Positions 37,355 to 50,102 of a DNA stretch of 64,000 nt are shown piece after piece. The notes beneath the pieces were generated by a model that was not told the origin of the DNA, made no database searches, and was given only the letters and a program-made list of their open reading frames with translations. Both the position numbers and the translations under genes were made by a program. This DNA comes from Antennarius striatus. Lineage: Eukaryota > Chordata > Actinopteri > Lophiiformes > Antennariidae. Position 1 is the stretch's first letter, and each line of letters begins with the position of its first letter. The stretch is taken from the NCBI RefSeq assembly GCF_040054535.1, contig NC_090792.1, positions 2,155,001 through 2,219,000 on the forward strand, read 5' to 3'.

Positions 37355-37940
37355 ATCCACATGTCAAAGGAAAAATATCCACCACTTCCTCCATGCAGAC
37401 CAATCCATGCGTAATTTGCGTTGGAGTGCCGGGGAAAGGCCTCACTGGTGCCTTTGCCCTGTTCAGACGAGGCCCACGAGTCCTGCCCGGCCTGGCTCGC
37501 TGGAGAAAAGGGGGAGTGTACGGAGAGTGGGCTTGACATGTAAAATGTGCAGCGATTGCACCACGCTCTTGCTGAGCTTGCGTTGTGCTCGTGAAAGGAA
37601 ACCTGTCCAGATATCGGTGCTCGCACAGCCCCCGTGGTTGTTTGATATTGGAGTGATTGATGAGCTCTTTTCTCTGTCTCTTGGACACAGGAAGCGCTTC
37701 CAAACTAATTATCATTGGAAACTTCATTTGTGGAATGGAGAAATAAACCAGTAGACACGTAAACCACAGGGATAGTACTTGTTGCCCACACGTCCAAAAC
37801 AGTGTTGAGCCGCGCAATTGATCAATTGCACGAGTGTCTGGTGTGTGTTATATTCTTTACTCTCCAACACTTCAAGCGTGCACCACGATCCAGGGGTGTG
37901 CGTCTGGGAAGCAGCACGCTGCCTCAGACAGCTCAAGCTC

Positions 37941-38104
37941 ATACTTACCTGGCAGGGGAGATACCTTGATCAGCAAGGTGGTTCTACCAGGGCGAGGTTA
38001 AGCCATTGCACTGCGGCTGTGCTGACTCCTGCGAATTCCCCAAATGTGGGAATCTCGACTGCATAATTTCTGGTAGTGGGGGACTGCGTTCGCGCTCTCC
38101 CCTG
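37941..38104 (+). ncRNA. rnu1: U1 snRNA, copy 34 (three changes)
   Basis: A26 to U (37966), C46 to A (37986) and C58 to U (37998). The first two fall in stem I: A26 pairs with U39 next to the U1-70K loop, and C46 is in the 3' strand. This is among the most diverged full-length copies and may be a decaying gene. Confidence 0.88.
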
Positions 38105-38690
38105 ATCCACATGTCAAAGGAAAAATGTCCACCACTTCCTCCATGCAGACCAATCCATGTGTAATTTGCGTTGGAGTGCCGGGGAAAGGCCTCACTGGTG
38201 CCTTTGCCCTGTTCAGACGAGGCCCACGAGTCCTGCCCGGCCTGGCACGCTGGAGAAAAGGGGGAGTGTACGGAGAGTGGGCTTGACATGTAAAATGTGC
38301 AGCGATTGCACCACGCTCTTGCTGAGCTTGCGTTGTGCTCGTGAAAGGAAACCTGTCCAGATATCGGTGCTCGCACAGCCCCCGTGGTTGTTTGATATTG
38401 GAGTGATTGATGAGCTCTTTTCTCTGTCTCTTGGACACAGGAAGCGCTTCCAAACTAGCTATCATTGGAAACTTCATTTGTGGAATGGAGAAATAAACCA
38501 GTAGACACGTAAACCACAGGGATAGTACTTGTTGCCCACACGTCCAAAACAGTGTTGAGCCGCGCAATTGATCAATTGCACGAGTGTCTGGTGTGTGTTA
38601 TATTCTTTACTCTCCAACACTTCAAGCGTGCACCACGATCCAGGGGTGTGCGTCTGGGAAGCAGCACGCTGCCTCAGACAGCTCAAGCTC

Positions 38691-38854
38691 ATACTTACCT
38701 GGCAGGGGAGATACCATGATCAGCAAGGTGGTTCTCCCAGGGCGAGGCTAAGCCATTGCACTGCGGCTGTGCTGACTCCTGCGAATTCCCCAAATGTGGG
38801 AATCTCGACTGCACAATTTCTGGTAGTGGGGGACTGCGTTCGCGCTCTCCCCTG
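38691..38854 (+). ncRNA. rnu1: U1 snRNA, copy 35 (C124)
   Basis: Consensus except C124. Confidence 0.97.
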
Positions 38855-39440
38855 ATCCACATGTCAAAGGAAAAATGTCCACCACTTCCTCCATGCAGAC
38901 CAATCCATGCGTAATTTGCGTTGGAGTGCCGGGGAAAGGCCTCACTGGTGCCTTTGCCCTGTTCAGACGAGGCCCACGAGTCCTGCCCGGTCTGGCTCGC
39001 TGGAGAAAAGGGGGAGTGTACGGAGAGTGGGCTTGACATGTAAAATGTGCAGCGATTGCACCACGCTCTTGCTGGGCTTGCGTTGTGCTCGTGAAAGGAA
39101 ACCTGTCCAGATATCGGTGCTCGCACAGCCCCCGTGGTTGTTTGATATTGGAGTGATTGATGAGCTCTTTTCTCTGTCTCTTGGACACAGGAAGCGCTTC
39201 CAAACTAGCTATCATTGGAAACTTCATTTGTGGAATGGAGAAATAAACCAGTAGACACGTAAACCACAGGGATAGTACTTGTTGCCCACACGTCCAAAAC
39301 AGTGTTGAGCCGCGCAATTGATCAATTGCACGAGTGTCTGGTGTGTGTTATATTCTTTACTCTCCAACACTTCAAGCGTGCACCACGATCCAGGGGTGTG
39401 CGTCTGGGAAGCAGCACGCTGCCTCAGACAGCTCAAGCTC

Positions 39441-39604
39441 ATACTTACCTGGCAGGGGAGATACCATGATCAGCAAGGTGGTTCTCCCAGGGCGAGGCTA
39501 AGCCATTGCACTGCGGCTGTGCTGACTCCTGCGAATTCCCCAAATGTGGGAATCTCGACTGCATAATTTCTGGTAGTGGGGGACTGCGTTCGCGCTCTCC
39601 CCTG
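39441..39604 (+). ncRNA. rnu1: U1 snRNA, copy 36
   Basis: Identical to the array consensus. Confidence 0.97.
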
Positions 39605-40190
39605 ATCCACATGTCAAAGGAAAAATGTCCACCACTTCCTCCATGCAGACCAATCCATGTGTAATTTGCGTTGGAGTGCCGGGGAAAGGCCTCACTGGTG
39701 CCTTTGCCCTGTTCAGACGAGGCCCACGAGTCCTGCCCGGCCTGGCTCGCTGGAGAAAAGGGGGAGTGTACGGAGAGTGGGCTTGACATGTAAAATGTGC
39801 AGCGATTGCACCACGCTCTTGCTGAGCTTGCGTTGTGCTCGTGAAAGGAAACCTGTCCAGATATCGGTGCTCGCACAGCCCCCGTGGTTGTTTGATATTG
39901 GAGTGATTGATGAGCTCTTTTCTCTGTCTCTTGGACACAGGAAGCGCTTCCAAACTAGCTATCATTGGAAACTTCATTTGTGGAATGGAGAAATAAACCA
40001 GTAGACACGTAAACCACAGGGATAGTACTTGTTGCCCACACGTCCAAAACAGTGTTGAGCCGCGCAATTGATCAATTGCACGAGTGTCTGGTGTGTGTTA
40101 TATTCTTTACTCTCCAACACTTCAAGCGTGCACCACGATCCAGGGGTGTGCGTCTGGGAAGCAGCACGCTGCCTCAGACAGCTCAAGCTC

Positions 40191-40354
40191 ATACTTACCT
40201 GGCAGGGGAGATACCATGATCAGCAAGGTGGTTCTCCCAGGGCGAGGCTAAGCCATTGCACTGCGGCTGTGCTGACTCCTGCGAATTCCCCAAATGTGGG
40301 AATCTCGACTGCACAATTTCTGGTAGTGGGGGACTGCGTTCGCGCTCTCCCCTG
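40191..40354 (+). ncRNA. rnu1: U1 snRNA, copy 37 (C124)
   Basis: Consensus except C124. It is the only C124 gene followed by the T form of the spacer site near +66 (40410), which suggests an exchange point within or just after the gene. Confidence 0.97.
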
Positions 40355-40940
40355 ATCCACATGTCAAAGGAAAAATGTCCACCACTTCCTCCATGCAGAC
40401 CAATCCATGTGTAATTTGCGTTGGAGTGCCGGGGAAAGGCCTCACTGGTGCCTTTGCCCTGTTCAGACGAGGCCCACGAGTCCTGCCCGGCCTGGCTCGC
40501 TGGAGAAAAGGGGGAGTGTACGGAGAGTGGGCTTGACATGTAAAATGTGCAGCGATTGCACCACGCTCTTGCTGAGCTTGCGTTGTGCTCGTGAAAGGAA
40601 ACCTGTCCAGATATCGGTGCTCGCACAGCCCCCGTGGTTGTTTGATATTGGAGTGATTGATGAGCTCTTTTCTCTGTCTCTTGGACACAGGAAGCGCTTC
40701 CAAACTAGCTATCATTGGAAACTTCATTTGTGGAATGGAGAAATAAACCAGTAGACACGTAAACCACAGGGATAGTACTTGTTGCCCACACGTCCAAAAC
40801 AGTGTTGAGCCGCGCAATTGATCAATTGCACGAGTGTCTGGTGTGTGTTATATTCTTTACTCTCCAACACTTCAAGCGTGCACCACGATCCAGGGGTGTG
40901 CGTCTGGGAAGCAGCACGCTGCCTCAGACAGCTCAAGCTC

Positions 40941-41104
40941 ATACTTACCTGGCAGGGGAGATACCATGATCAGCAAGGTGGTTCTCCCAGGGCGAGGTTA
41001 AGCCATTGCACTGCGGCTGTGCTGACTCCTGCGAATTCCCCAAATGTGGGAATCTCGACTGCACAATTTCTGGTAGTGGGGGACTGCGTTCGCGCTCTCC
41101 CCTG
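40941..41104 (+). ncRNA. rnu1: U1 snRNA, copy 38 (U58, C124)
   Basis: C58 to U (40998) at the base of stem II, plus C124. U58 is otherwise seen only in copy 34. Confidence 0.95.
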
Positions 41105-41690
41105 ATCCACATGTCAAAGGAAAAATGTCCACCACTTCCTCCATGCAGACCAATCCATGCGTAATTTGCGTTGGAGTGCCGGGGAAAGGCCTCACTGGTG
41201 CCTTTGCCCTGTTCAGACGAGGCCCATGAGTCCTGCCCGGTCTGGCTCGCTGGAGAAAATGGGGAGTGTACGGAGAGTGGGCTTGACATGTAAAATGTGC
41301 AGCGATTGCACCACGCTCTTGCTGAGCTTGCGTTGTGCTCGTGAAAGGAAACCTGTCCAGATATCGGTGCTCGCACAGCCCCCGTGGTTGTTTGATATTG
41401 GAGTGATTGATGAGCTCTTTTCTCTGTCTCTTGGACACAGGAAGCGCTTCCAAACTAGCTATCATTGGAAACTTCATTTGTGGAATGGAGAAATAAACCA
41501 GTAGACACGTAAACCACAGGGATAGTACTTGTTGCCCACACGTCCAAAACAGTGTTGAGCCGCGCAATTGATCAATTGCACGAGTGTCTGGTGTGTGTTA
41601 TATTCTTTACTCTCCAACACTTCAAGCGTGCACCACGATCCAGGGGTGTGCGTCTGGGAAGCAGCACGCTGCCTCAGACAGCTCAAGCTC

Positions 41691-41854
41691 ATACTTACCT
41701 GGCAGGGGAGATACCATGATCAGCAAGGTGGTTCTCCCAGGGCGAGGCTAAGCCATTGCACTGTGGCTGTGCTGACTCCTGCGAATTCCCCAAATGTGGG
41801 AATCTCGACTGCATAATTTCTGGTAGTGGGGGACTGCGTTCGCGCTCTCCCCTG
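41691..41854 (+). ncRNA. rnu1: U1 snRNA, copy 39 (U74)
   Basis: C74 to U (41764), the last base of loop II, outside the AUUGCAC core bound by U1A. Confidence 0.96.
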
Positions 41855-42440
41855 ATCCACATGTCAAAGGAAAAATGTCCACCACTTCCTCCATGCAGAC
41901 CAATCCATGTGTAATTTGCGTTGGAGTGCCGGGGAAAGGCCTCACTGGTGCCTTTGCCCTGTTCAGACGAGGCCCACGAGTCCTGCCCGGCCTGGCTCGC
42001 TGGAGAAAAGGGGGAGTGTACGGAGAGTGGGCTTGACATGTAAAATGTGCAGCGATTGCACCACGCTCTTGCTGAGCTTGCGTTGTGCTCGTGAAAGGAA
42101 ACCTGTCCAGATATCGGTGCTCGCACAGCCCCCGTGGTTGTTTGATATTGGAGTGATTGATGAGCTCTTTTCTCTGTCTCTTGGACACAGGAAGCGCTTC
42201 CAAACTAGCTATCATTGGAAACTTCATTTGTGGAATGGAGAAATAAACCAGTAGACACGTAAACCACAGGGATAGTACTTGTTGCCCACACGTCCAAAAC
42301 AGTGTTGAGCCGCGCAATTGATCAATTGCACGAGTGTCTGGTGTGTGTTATATTCTTTACTCTCCAACACTTCAAGCGTGCACCACGATCCAGGGGTGTG
42401 CGTCTGGGAAGCAGCACGCTGCCTCAGACAGCTCAAGCTC

Positions 42441-42604
42441 ATACTTACCTGGCAGGGGAGATACCATGATCAGCAAGGTGGTTCTCCCAGGGCGAGGCTA
42501 AGCCATTGCACTGCGGCTGTGCTGACTCCTGCGAATTCCCCAAATGTGGGAATCTCGACTGCACAATTTCCTGTAGTGGGGGACTGCGTTCGCGCTCTCC
42601 CCTG
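42441..42604 (+). ncRNA. rnu1: U1 snRNA, copy 40, altered Sm site
   Basis: C124 plus two adjacent changes, U131 to C and G132 to U (42571-42572), turn the Sm site AAUUUCUGG into AAUUUCCUG. The Sm ring needs this element, so assembly is probably impaired and the copy may be a pseudogene. The rest of the gene, promoter and 3' box are intact. Confidence 0.88.
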
Positions 42605-43190
42605 ATCCACATGTCAAAGGAAAAATGTCCACCACTTCCTCCATGCAGACCAATCCATGCGTAATTTGCGTTGGAGTGCCGGGGAAAGGCCTCACTGGTG
42701 CCTTTGCCCTGTTCAGACGAGGCCCACGAGTCCTGCCCGGTCTGGCTCGCTGGAGAAAATGGGGAGTGTACGGAGAGTGGGCTTGACATGTAAAATGTGC
42801 AGCGATTGCACCACGCTCTTGCTGAGCTTGCGTTGTGCTCGTGAAAGGAAACCTGTCCAGATATCGGTGCTCGCACAGCCCCCGTGGTTGTTTGATATTG
42901 GAGTGATTGATGAGCTCTTTTCTCTGTCTCTTGGACACAGGAAGCGCTTCCAAACTAGCTATCATTGGAAACTTCATTTGTGGAATGGAGAAATAAACCA
43001 GTAGACACGTAAACCACAGGGATAGTACTTGTTGCCCACACGTCCAAAACAGTGTTGAGCCGCGCAATTGATCAATTGCACGAGTGTCTGGTGTGTGTTA
43101 TATTCTTTACTCTCCAACACTTCAAGCGTGCACCACGATCCAGGGGTGTGCGTCTGGGAAGCAGCACGCTGCCTCAGACAGCTCAAGCTC

Positions 43191-43354
43191 ATACTTACCT
43201 GGCAGGGGAGATACCATGATCAGCAAGGTGGTTCTCCCAGGGCGAGGCTAAGCCATTGCACTGCGGCTGTGCTGACTCCTGCGAATTCCCCAAATGTGGG
43301 AATCTCGACTGCATAATTTCTGGTAGTGGGGGACTGCGTTCGCGCTCTCCCCTG
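43191..43354 (+). ncRNA. rnu1: U1 snRNA, copy 41
   Basis: Identical to the array consensus. Confidence 0.97.
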
Positions 43355-43940
43355 ATCCACATGTCAAAGGAAAAATGTCCACCACTTCCTCCATGCAGAC
43401 CAATCCATGCGTAATTTGCGTTGGAGTGCCGGGGAAAGGCCTCACTGGTGCCTTTGCCCTGTTCAGACGAGGCCCACGAGTCCTGCCCGGTCTGGCTCGC
43501 TGGAGAAAAGGGGGAGTGTACGGAGAGTGGGCTTGACATGTAAAATGTGCAGCGATTGCACCACGCTCTTGCTGAGCTTGCGTTGTGCTCGTGAAAGGAA
43601 ACCTGTCCAGATATCGGTGCTCGCACAGCCCCCGTGGTTGTTTGATATTGGAGTGATTGATGAGCTCTTTTCTCTGTCTCTTGGACACAGGAAGCGCTTC
43701 CAAACTAGCTATCATTGGAAACTTCATTTGTGGAATGGAGAAATAAACCAGTAGACACGTAAACCACAGGGATAGTACTTGTTGCCCACACGTCCAAAAC
43801 AGTGTTGAGCCGCGCAATTGATCAATTGCACGAGTGTCTGGTGTGTGTTATATTCTTTACTCTCCAACACTTCAAGCGTGCACCACGATCCAGGGGTGTG
43901 CGTCTGGGAAGCAGGACGCTGCCTCAGACAGCTCAAGCTC

Positions 43941-44104
43941 ATACTTACCTGGCAGGGGAGATACCATGATCAGCAAGGTGGTTCTACCAGGGCGAGGCTA
44001 AGCCATTGCACTGCGGCTGTGCTGACTCCTGCGAATTCCCCAAATGTGGGAATCTCGACTGCATAATTTCTGGTAGTGGGGGACTGCGTTCGCGCTCTCC
44101 CCTG
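43941..44104 (+). ncRNA. rnu1: U1 snRNA, copy 42 (A46)
   Basis: C46 to A (43986) in the 3' strand of stem I. Preceded by G in place of C at -26 (43915). The pair of marks recurs in copies 48, 50, 53 and 62. Confidence 0.95.
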
Positions 44105-44690
44105 ATCCACATGTCAAAGGAAAAATGTCCACCACTTCCTCCATGCAGACCAATCCATGTGTAATTTGCGTTGGAGTGCCGGGGAAAGGCCTCACTGGTG
44201 CCTTTGCCCTGTTCAGACGAGGCCCACGAGTCCTGCCCGGCCTGGCTCGCTGGAGAAAAGGGGGAGTGTACGGAGAGTGGGCTTGACATGTAAAATGTGC
44301 AGCGATTGCACCACGCTCTTGCTGAGCTTGCGTTGTGCTCGTGAAAGGAAACCTGTCCAGATATCGGTGCTCGCACAGCCCCCGTGGTTGTTTGATATTG
44401 GAGTGATTGATGAGCTCTTTTCTCTGTCTCTTGGACACAGGAAGCGCTTCCAAACTAGCTATCATTGGAAACTTCATTTGTGGAATGGAGAAATAAACCA
44501 GTAGACACGTAAACCACAGGGATAGTACTTGTTGCCCACACGTCCAAAACAGTGTTGAGCCGCGCAATTGATCAATTGCACGAGTGTCTGGTGTGTGTTA
44601 TATTCTTTACTCTCCAACACTTCAAGCGTGCACCACGATCCAGGGGTGTGCGTCTGGGAAGCAGCACGCTGCCTCAGACAGCTCAAGCTC

Positions 44691-44854
44691 ATACTTACCT
44701 GGCAGGGGAGATACCATGATCAGCAAGGTGGTTCTCCCAGGGCGAGGCTAAGCCATTGCACTGCGGCTGTGCTGACTCCTGCGAATTCCCCAAATGTGGG
44801 AATCTCGACTGCATAATTTCTGGTAGTGGGGGACTGCGTTCGCGCTCTCCCCTG
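44691..44854 (+). ncRNA. rnu1: U1 snRNA, copy 43
   Basis: Identical to the array consensus; a private A at 44951 lies in its spacer. Confidence 0.97.
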
Positions 44855-45440
44855 ATCCACATGTCAAAGGAAAAATGTCCACCACTTCCTCCATGCAGAC
44901 CAATCCATGTGTAATTTGCGTTGGAGTGCCGGGGAAAGGCCTCACTGGTGACTTTGCCCTGTTCAGACGAGGCCCACGAGTCCTGCCCGGCCTGGCTCGC
45001 TGGAGAAAAGGGGGAGTGTACGGAGAGTGGGCTTGACATGTAAAATGTGCAGCGATTGCACCACGCTCTTGCTGAGCTTGCGTTGTGCTCGTGAAAGGAA
45101 ACCTGTCCAGATATCGGTGCTCGCACAGCCCCCGTGGTTGTTTGATATTGGAGTGATTGATGAGCTCTTTTCTCTGTCTCTTGGACACAGGAAGCGCTTC
45201 CAAACTAGCTATCATTGGAAACTTCATTTGTGGAATGGAGAAATAAACCAGTAGACACGTAAACCACAGGGATAGTACTTGTTGCCCACACGTCCAAAAC
45301 AGTGTTGAGCCGCGCAATTGATCAATTGCACGAGTGTCTGGTGTGTGTTATATTCTTTACTCTCCAACACTTCAAGCGTGCACCACGATCCAGGGGTGTG
45401 CGTCTGGGAAGCAGCACGCTGCCTCAGACAGCTCAAGCTC

Positions 45441-45604
45441 ATACTTACCTGGCAGGGGAGATACCATGATCAGCAAGGTGGTTCTCCCAGGGCGAGGCTA
45501 AGCCATTGCACTGCGGCTGTGCTGACTCCTGCGAATTCCCCAAATGTGGGAATCTCGACTGCACAATTTCTGGTAGTGGGGGACTGCGTTCGCGCTCTCC
45601 CCTG
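45441..45604 (+). ncRNA. rnu1: U1 snRNA, copy 44 (C124)
   Basis: Consensus except C124. Copies 44 and 45 look identical over the whole unit. Confidence 0.97.
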
Positions 45605-46190
45605 ATCCACATGTCAAAGGAAAAATGTCCACCACTTCCTCCATGCAGACCAATCCATGCGTAATTTGCGTTGGAGTGCCGGGGAAAGGCCTCACTGGTG
45701 CCTTTGCCCTGTTCAGACGAGGCCCACGAGTCCTGCCCGGTCTGGCTCGCTGGAGAAAATGGGGAGTGTACGGAGAGTGGGCTTGACATGTAAAATGTGC
45801 AGCGATTGCACCACGCTCTTGCTGAGCTTGCGTTGTGCTCGTGAAAGGAAACCTGTCCAGATATCGGTGCTCGCACAGCCCCCGTGGTTGTTTGATATTG
45901 GAGTGATTGATGAGCTCTTTTCTCTGTCTCTTGGACACAGGAAGCGCTTCCAAACTAGCTATCATTGGAAACTTCATTTGTGGAATGGAGAAATAAACCA
46001 GTAGACACGTAAACCACAGGGATAGTACTTGTTGCCCACACGTCCAAAACAGTGTTGAGCCGCGCAATTGATCAATTGCACGAGTGTCTGGTGTGTGTTA
46101 TATTCTTTACTCTCCAACACTTCAAGCGTGCACCACGATCCAGGGGTGTGCGTCTGGGAAGCAGCACGCTGCCTCAGACAGCTCAAGCTC

Positions 46191-46354
46191 ATACTTACCT
46201 GGCAGGGGAGATACCATGATCAGCAAGGTGGTTCTCCCAGGGCGAGGCTAAGCCATTGCACTGCGGCTGTGCTGACTCCTGCGAATTCCCCAAATGTGGG
46301 AATCTCGACTGCACAATTTCTGGTAGTGGGGGACTGCGTTCGCGCTCTCCCCTG
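46191..46354 (+). ncRNA. rnu1: U1 snRNA, copy 45 (C124)
   Basis: Consensus except C124; twin of copy 44. Confidence 0.97.
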
Positions 46355-46940
46355 ATCCACATGTCAAAGGAAAAATGTCCACCACTTCCTCCATGCAGAC
46401 CAATCCATGCGTAATTTGCGTTGGAGTGCCGGGGAAAGGCCTCACTGGTGCCTTTGCCCTGTTCAGACGAGGCCCACGAGTCCTGCCCGGTCTGGCTCGC
46501 TGGAGAAAATGGGGAGTGTACGGAGAGTGGGCTTGACATGTAAAATGTGCAGCGATTGCACCACGCTCTTGCTGAGCTTGCGTTGTGCTCGTGAAAGGAA
46601 ACCTGTCCAGATATCGGTGCTCGCACAGCCCCCGTGGTTGTTTGATATTGGAGTGATTGATGAGCTCTTTTCTCTGTCTCTTGGACACAGGAAGCGCTTC
46701 CAAACTAGCTATCATTGGAAACTTCATTTGTGGAATGGAGAAATAAACCAGTAGACACGTAAACCACAGGGATAGTACTTGTTGCCCACACGTCCAAAAC
46801 AGTGTTGAGCCGCGCAATTGATCAATTGCACGAGTGTCTGGTGTGTGTTATATTCTTTACTCTCCAACACTTCAAGCGTGCACCACGATCCAGGGGTGTG
46901 CGTCTGGGAAGCAGCACGCTGCCTCAGACAGCTCAAGCTC

Positions 46941-47104
46941 ATACTTACCTGGCAGGGGAGATACCATGATCAGCAAGGTGGTTCTCCCAGGGCGAGGCTA
47001 AGCCATTGCACTGCGGCTGTGCTGACTCCTGCGAATTCCCCAAATGTGGGAATCTCGACTGCATAATTTCTGGTAGTGGGGGACTGCGTTCGCGCTCTCC
47101 CCTG
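46941..47104 (+). ncRNA. rnu1: U1 snRNA, copy 46
   Basis: Identical to the array consensus. Confidence 0.97.
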
Positions 47105-47690
47105 ATCCACATGTCAAAGGAAAAATGTCCACCACTTCCTCCATGCAGATCAATCCATGCGTAATTTGCGTTGGAGTGCCGGGGAAAGGCCTCACTGGTG
47201 CCTTTGCCCTGTTCAGACGAGGCCCACGAGTCCTGCCCGGTCTGGCTCGCTGGAGAAAAGGGGGAGTGTACGGAGAGTGGGCTTGACATGTAAAATGTGC
47301 AGCGATTGCACCACGCTCTTGCTGAGCTTGCGTTGTGCTCGTGAAAGGAAACCTGTCCAGATATCGGTGCTCGCACAGCCCCCGTGGTTGTTTGATATTG
47401 GAGTGATTGATGAGCTCTTTTCTCTGTCTCTTGGACACAGGAAGCGCTTCCAAACTAGCTATCATTGGAAACTTCATTTGTGGAATGGAGAAATAAACCA
47501 GTAGACACGTAAACCACAGGGATAGTACTTGTTGCCCACACGTCCAAAACAGTGTTGAGCCGCGCAATTGATCAATTGCACGAGTGTCTGGTGTGTGTTA
47601 TATTCTTTACTCTCCAACACTTCAAGCGTGCACCACGATCCAGGGGTGTGCGTCTGGGAAGCAGCACGCTGCCTCAGACAGCTCAAGCTC

Positions 47691-47854
47691 ATACTTACCT
47701 GGCAGGGGAGATACCATGATCAGCAAGGTGGTTCTCCCAGGGCGAGGCTAAGCCATTGCACTGCGGCTGTGCTGACACCTGCGAATTCCCCAAATGTGGG
47801 AATCTCGACTGCATAATTTCTGGTAGTGGGGGACTGCGTTCGCGCTCTCCCCTG
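47691..47854 (+). ncRNA. rnu1: U1 snRNA, copy 47 (A87)
   Basis: U87 to A (47777), in the 3' strand at the base of stem-loop II. Private to this copy. Confidence 0.95.
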
Positions 47855-48440
47855 ATCCACATGTCAAAGGAAAAATGTCCACCACTTCCTCCATGCAGAC
47901 CAATCCATGTGTAATTTGCGTTGGAGTGCCGGGGAAAGGCCTCACTGGTGCCTTTGCCCTGTTCAGACGAGGCCCACGAGTCCTGCCCGGCCTGGCTCGC
48001 TGGAGAAAAGGGGGAGTGTACGGAGAGTGGGCTTGACATGTAAAATGTGCAGCGATTGCACCACGCTCTTGCTGAGCTTGCGTTGTGCTCGTGAAAGGAA
48101 ACCTGTCCAGATATCGGTGCTCGCACAGCCCCCGTGGTTGTTTGATATTGGAGTGATTGATGAGCTCTTTTCTCTGTCTCTTGGACACAGGAAGCGCTTC
48201 CAAACTAGCTATCATTGGAAACTTCATTTGTGGAATGGAGAAATAAACCAGTAGACACGTAAACCACAGGGATAGTACTTGTTGCCCACACGTCCAAAAC
48301 AGTGTTGAGCCGCGCAATTGATCAATTGCACGAGTGTCTGGTGTGTGTTATATTCTTTACTCTCCAACACTTCAAGCGTGCACCACGATCCAGGGGTGTG
48401 CGTCTGGGAAGCAGGACGCTGCCTCAGACAGCTCAAGCTC

Positions 48441-48604
48441 ATACTTACCTGGCAGGGGAGATACCATGATCAGCAAGGTGGTTCTACCAGGGCGAGGCTA
48501 AGCCATTGCACTGCGGCTGTGCTGACTCCTGCGAATTCCCCAAATGTGGGAATCTCGACTGCATAATTTCTGGTAGTGGGGGACTGCGTTCGCGCTCTCC
48601 CCTG
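48441..48604 (+). ncRNA. rnu1: U1 snRNA, copy 48 (A46)
   Basis: C46 to A (48486), with the -26 G mark (48415). Confidence 0.95.
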
Positions 48605-49190
48605 ATCCACATGTCAAAGGAAAAATGTCCACCACTTCCTCCATGCAGACCAATCCATGTGTAATTTGCGTTGGAGTGCCGGGGAAAGGCCTCACTGGTG
48701 CCTTTGCCCTGTTCAGACGAGGCCCACGAGTCCTGCCCGGCCTGGCTCGCTGGAGAAAAGGGGGAGTGTACGGAGAGTGGGCTTGACATGTAAAATGTGC
48801 AGCGATTGCACCACGCTCTTGCTGAGCTTGCGTTGTGCTCGTGAAAGGAAACCTGTCCAGATATCGGTGCTCGCACAGCCCCCGTGGTTGTTTGATATTG
48901 GAGTGATTGATGAGCTCTTTTCTCTGTCTCTTGGACACAGGAAGCGCTTCCAAACTAGCTATCATTGGAAACTTCATTTGTGGAATGGAGAAATAAACCA
49001 GTAGACACGTAAACCACAGGGATAGTACTTGTTGCCCACACGTCCAAAACAGTGTTGAGCCGCGCAATTGATCAATTGCACGAGTGTCTGGTGTGTGTTA
49101 TATTCTTTACTCTCCAACACTTCAAGCGTGCACCACGATCCAGGGGTGTGCGTCTGGGAAGCAGGACGCTGCCTCAGACAGCTCAAGCTC

Positions 49191-49352
49191 ATACTTACCT
49201 GGCAGGGGAGATACCATGATCAGCAAGGTGGTTCTCCCAGGGCGAGGCTTCCATTGCACTGCGGCTGTGCTGACTCCTGCGAATTCCCCAAATGTGGGAA
49301 TCTCGACTGCATAATTTCTGGTAGTGGGGGACTGCGTTCGTGCTCTCCCCTG
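49191..49352 (+). ncRNA. rnu1: U1 snRNA, copy 49, 162 nt
   Basis: The three bases AAG at nt 60-62 are replaced by a single T (near 49250), removing 2 nt and the G62-C77 pair of stem II. C153 to U (49341) in stem IV turns a G-C pair into G-U. The U1A loop core and Sm site are kept. The unit is 748 bp as a result. Function is uncertain. Confidence 0.88.
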
Positions 49353-49938
49353 ATCCACATGTCAAAGGAAAAATGTCCACCACTTCCTCCATGCAGACCA
49401 ATCCATGTGTAATTTGCGTTGGAGTGCCGGGGAAAGGCCTCACTGGTGCCTTTGCCCTGTTCAGACGAGGCCCACGAGTCCTGCCCGGCCTGGCTCGCTG
49501 GAGAAAAGGGGGAGTGTACGGAGAGTGGGCTTGACATGTAAAATGTGCAGCGATTGCACCACGCTCTTGCTGAGCTTGCGTTGTGCTCGTGAAAGGAAAC
49601 CTGTCCAGATATCGGTGCTCGCACAGCCCCCGTGGTTGTTTGATATTGGAGTGATTGATGAGCTCTTTTCTCTGTCTCTTGGACACAGGAAGCGCTTCCA
49701 AACTAGCTATCATTGGAAACTTCATTTGTGGAATGGAGAAATAAACCAGTAGACACGTAAACCACAGGGATAGTACTTGTTGCCCACACGTCCAAAACAG
49801 TGTTGAGCCGCGCAATTGATCAATTGCACGAGTGTCTGGTGTGTGTTATATTCTTTACTCTCCAACACTTCAAGCGTGCACCACGATCCAGGGGTGTGCG
49901 TCTGGGAAGCAGGACGCTGCCTCAGACAGCTCAAGCTC

Positions 49939-50102
49939 ATACTTACCTGGCAGGGGAGATACGATGATCAGCAAGGTGGTTCTACCAGGGCGAGGCTAAG
50001 CCATTGCACTGCGGCTGTGCTGACTCCTGCGAATTCCCCAAATGTGGGAATCTCGACTGCATAATTTCTGGTAGTGGGGGACTGCGTTCGCGCTCTCCCC
50101 TG
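49939..50102 (+). ncRNA. rnu1: U1 snRNA, copy 50 (G25, A46)
   Basis: C25 to G (49963), which should disrupt the C25-G40 pair next to the U1-70K loop, plus C46 to A (49984). Two hits in stem I make this a possible non-functional copy. Confidence 0.9.
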
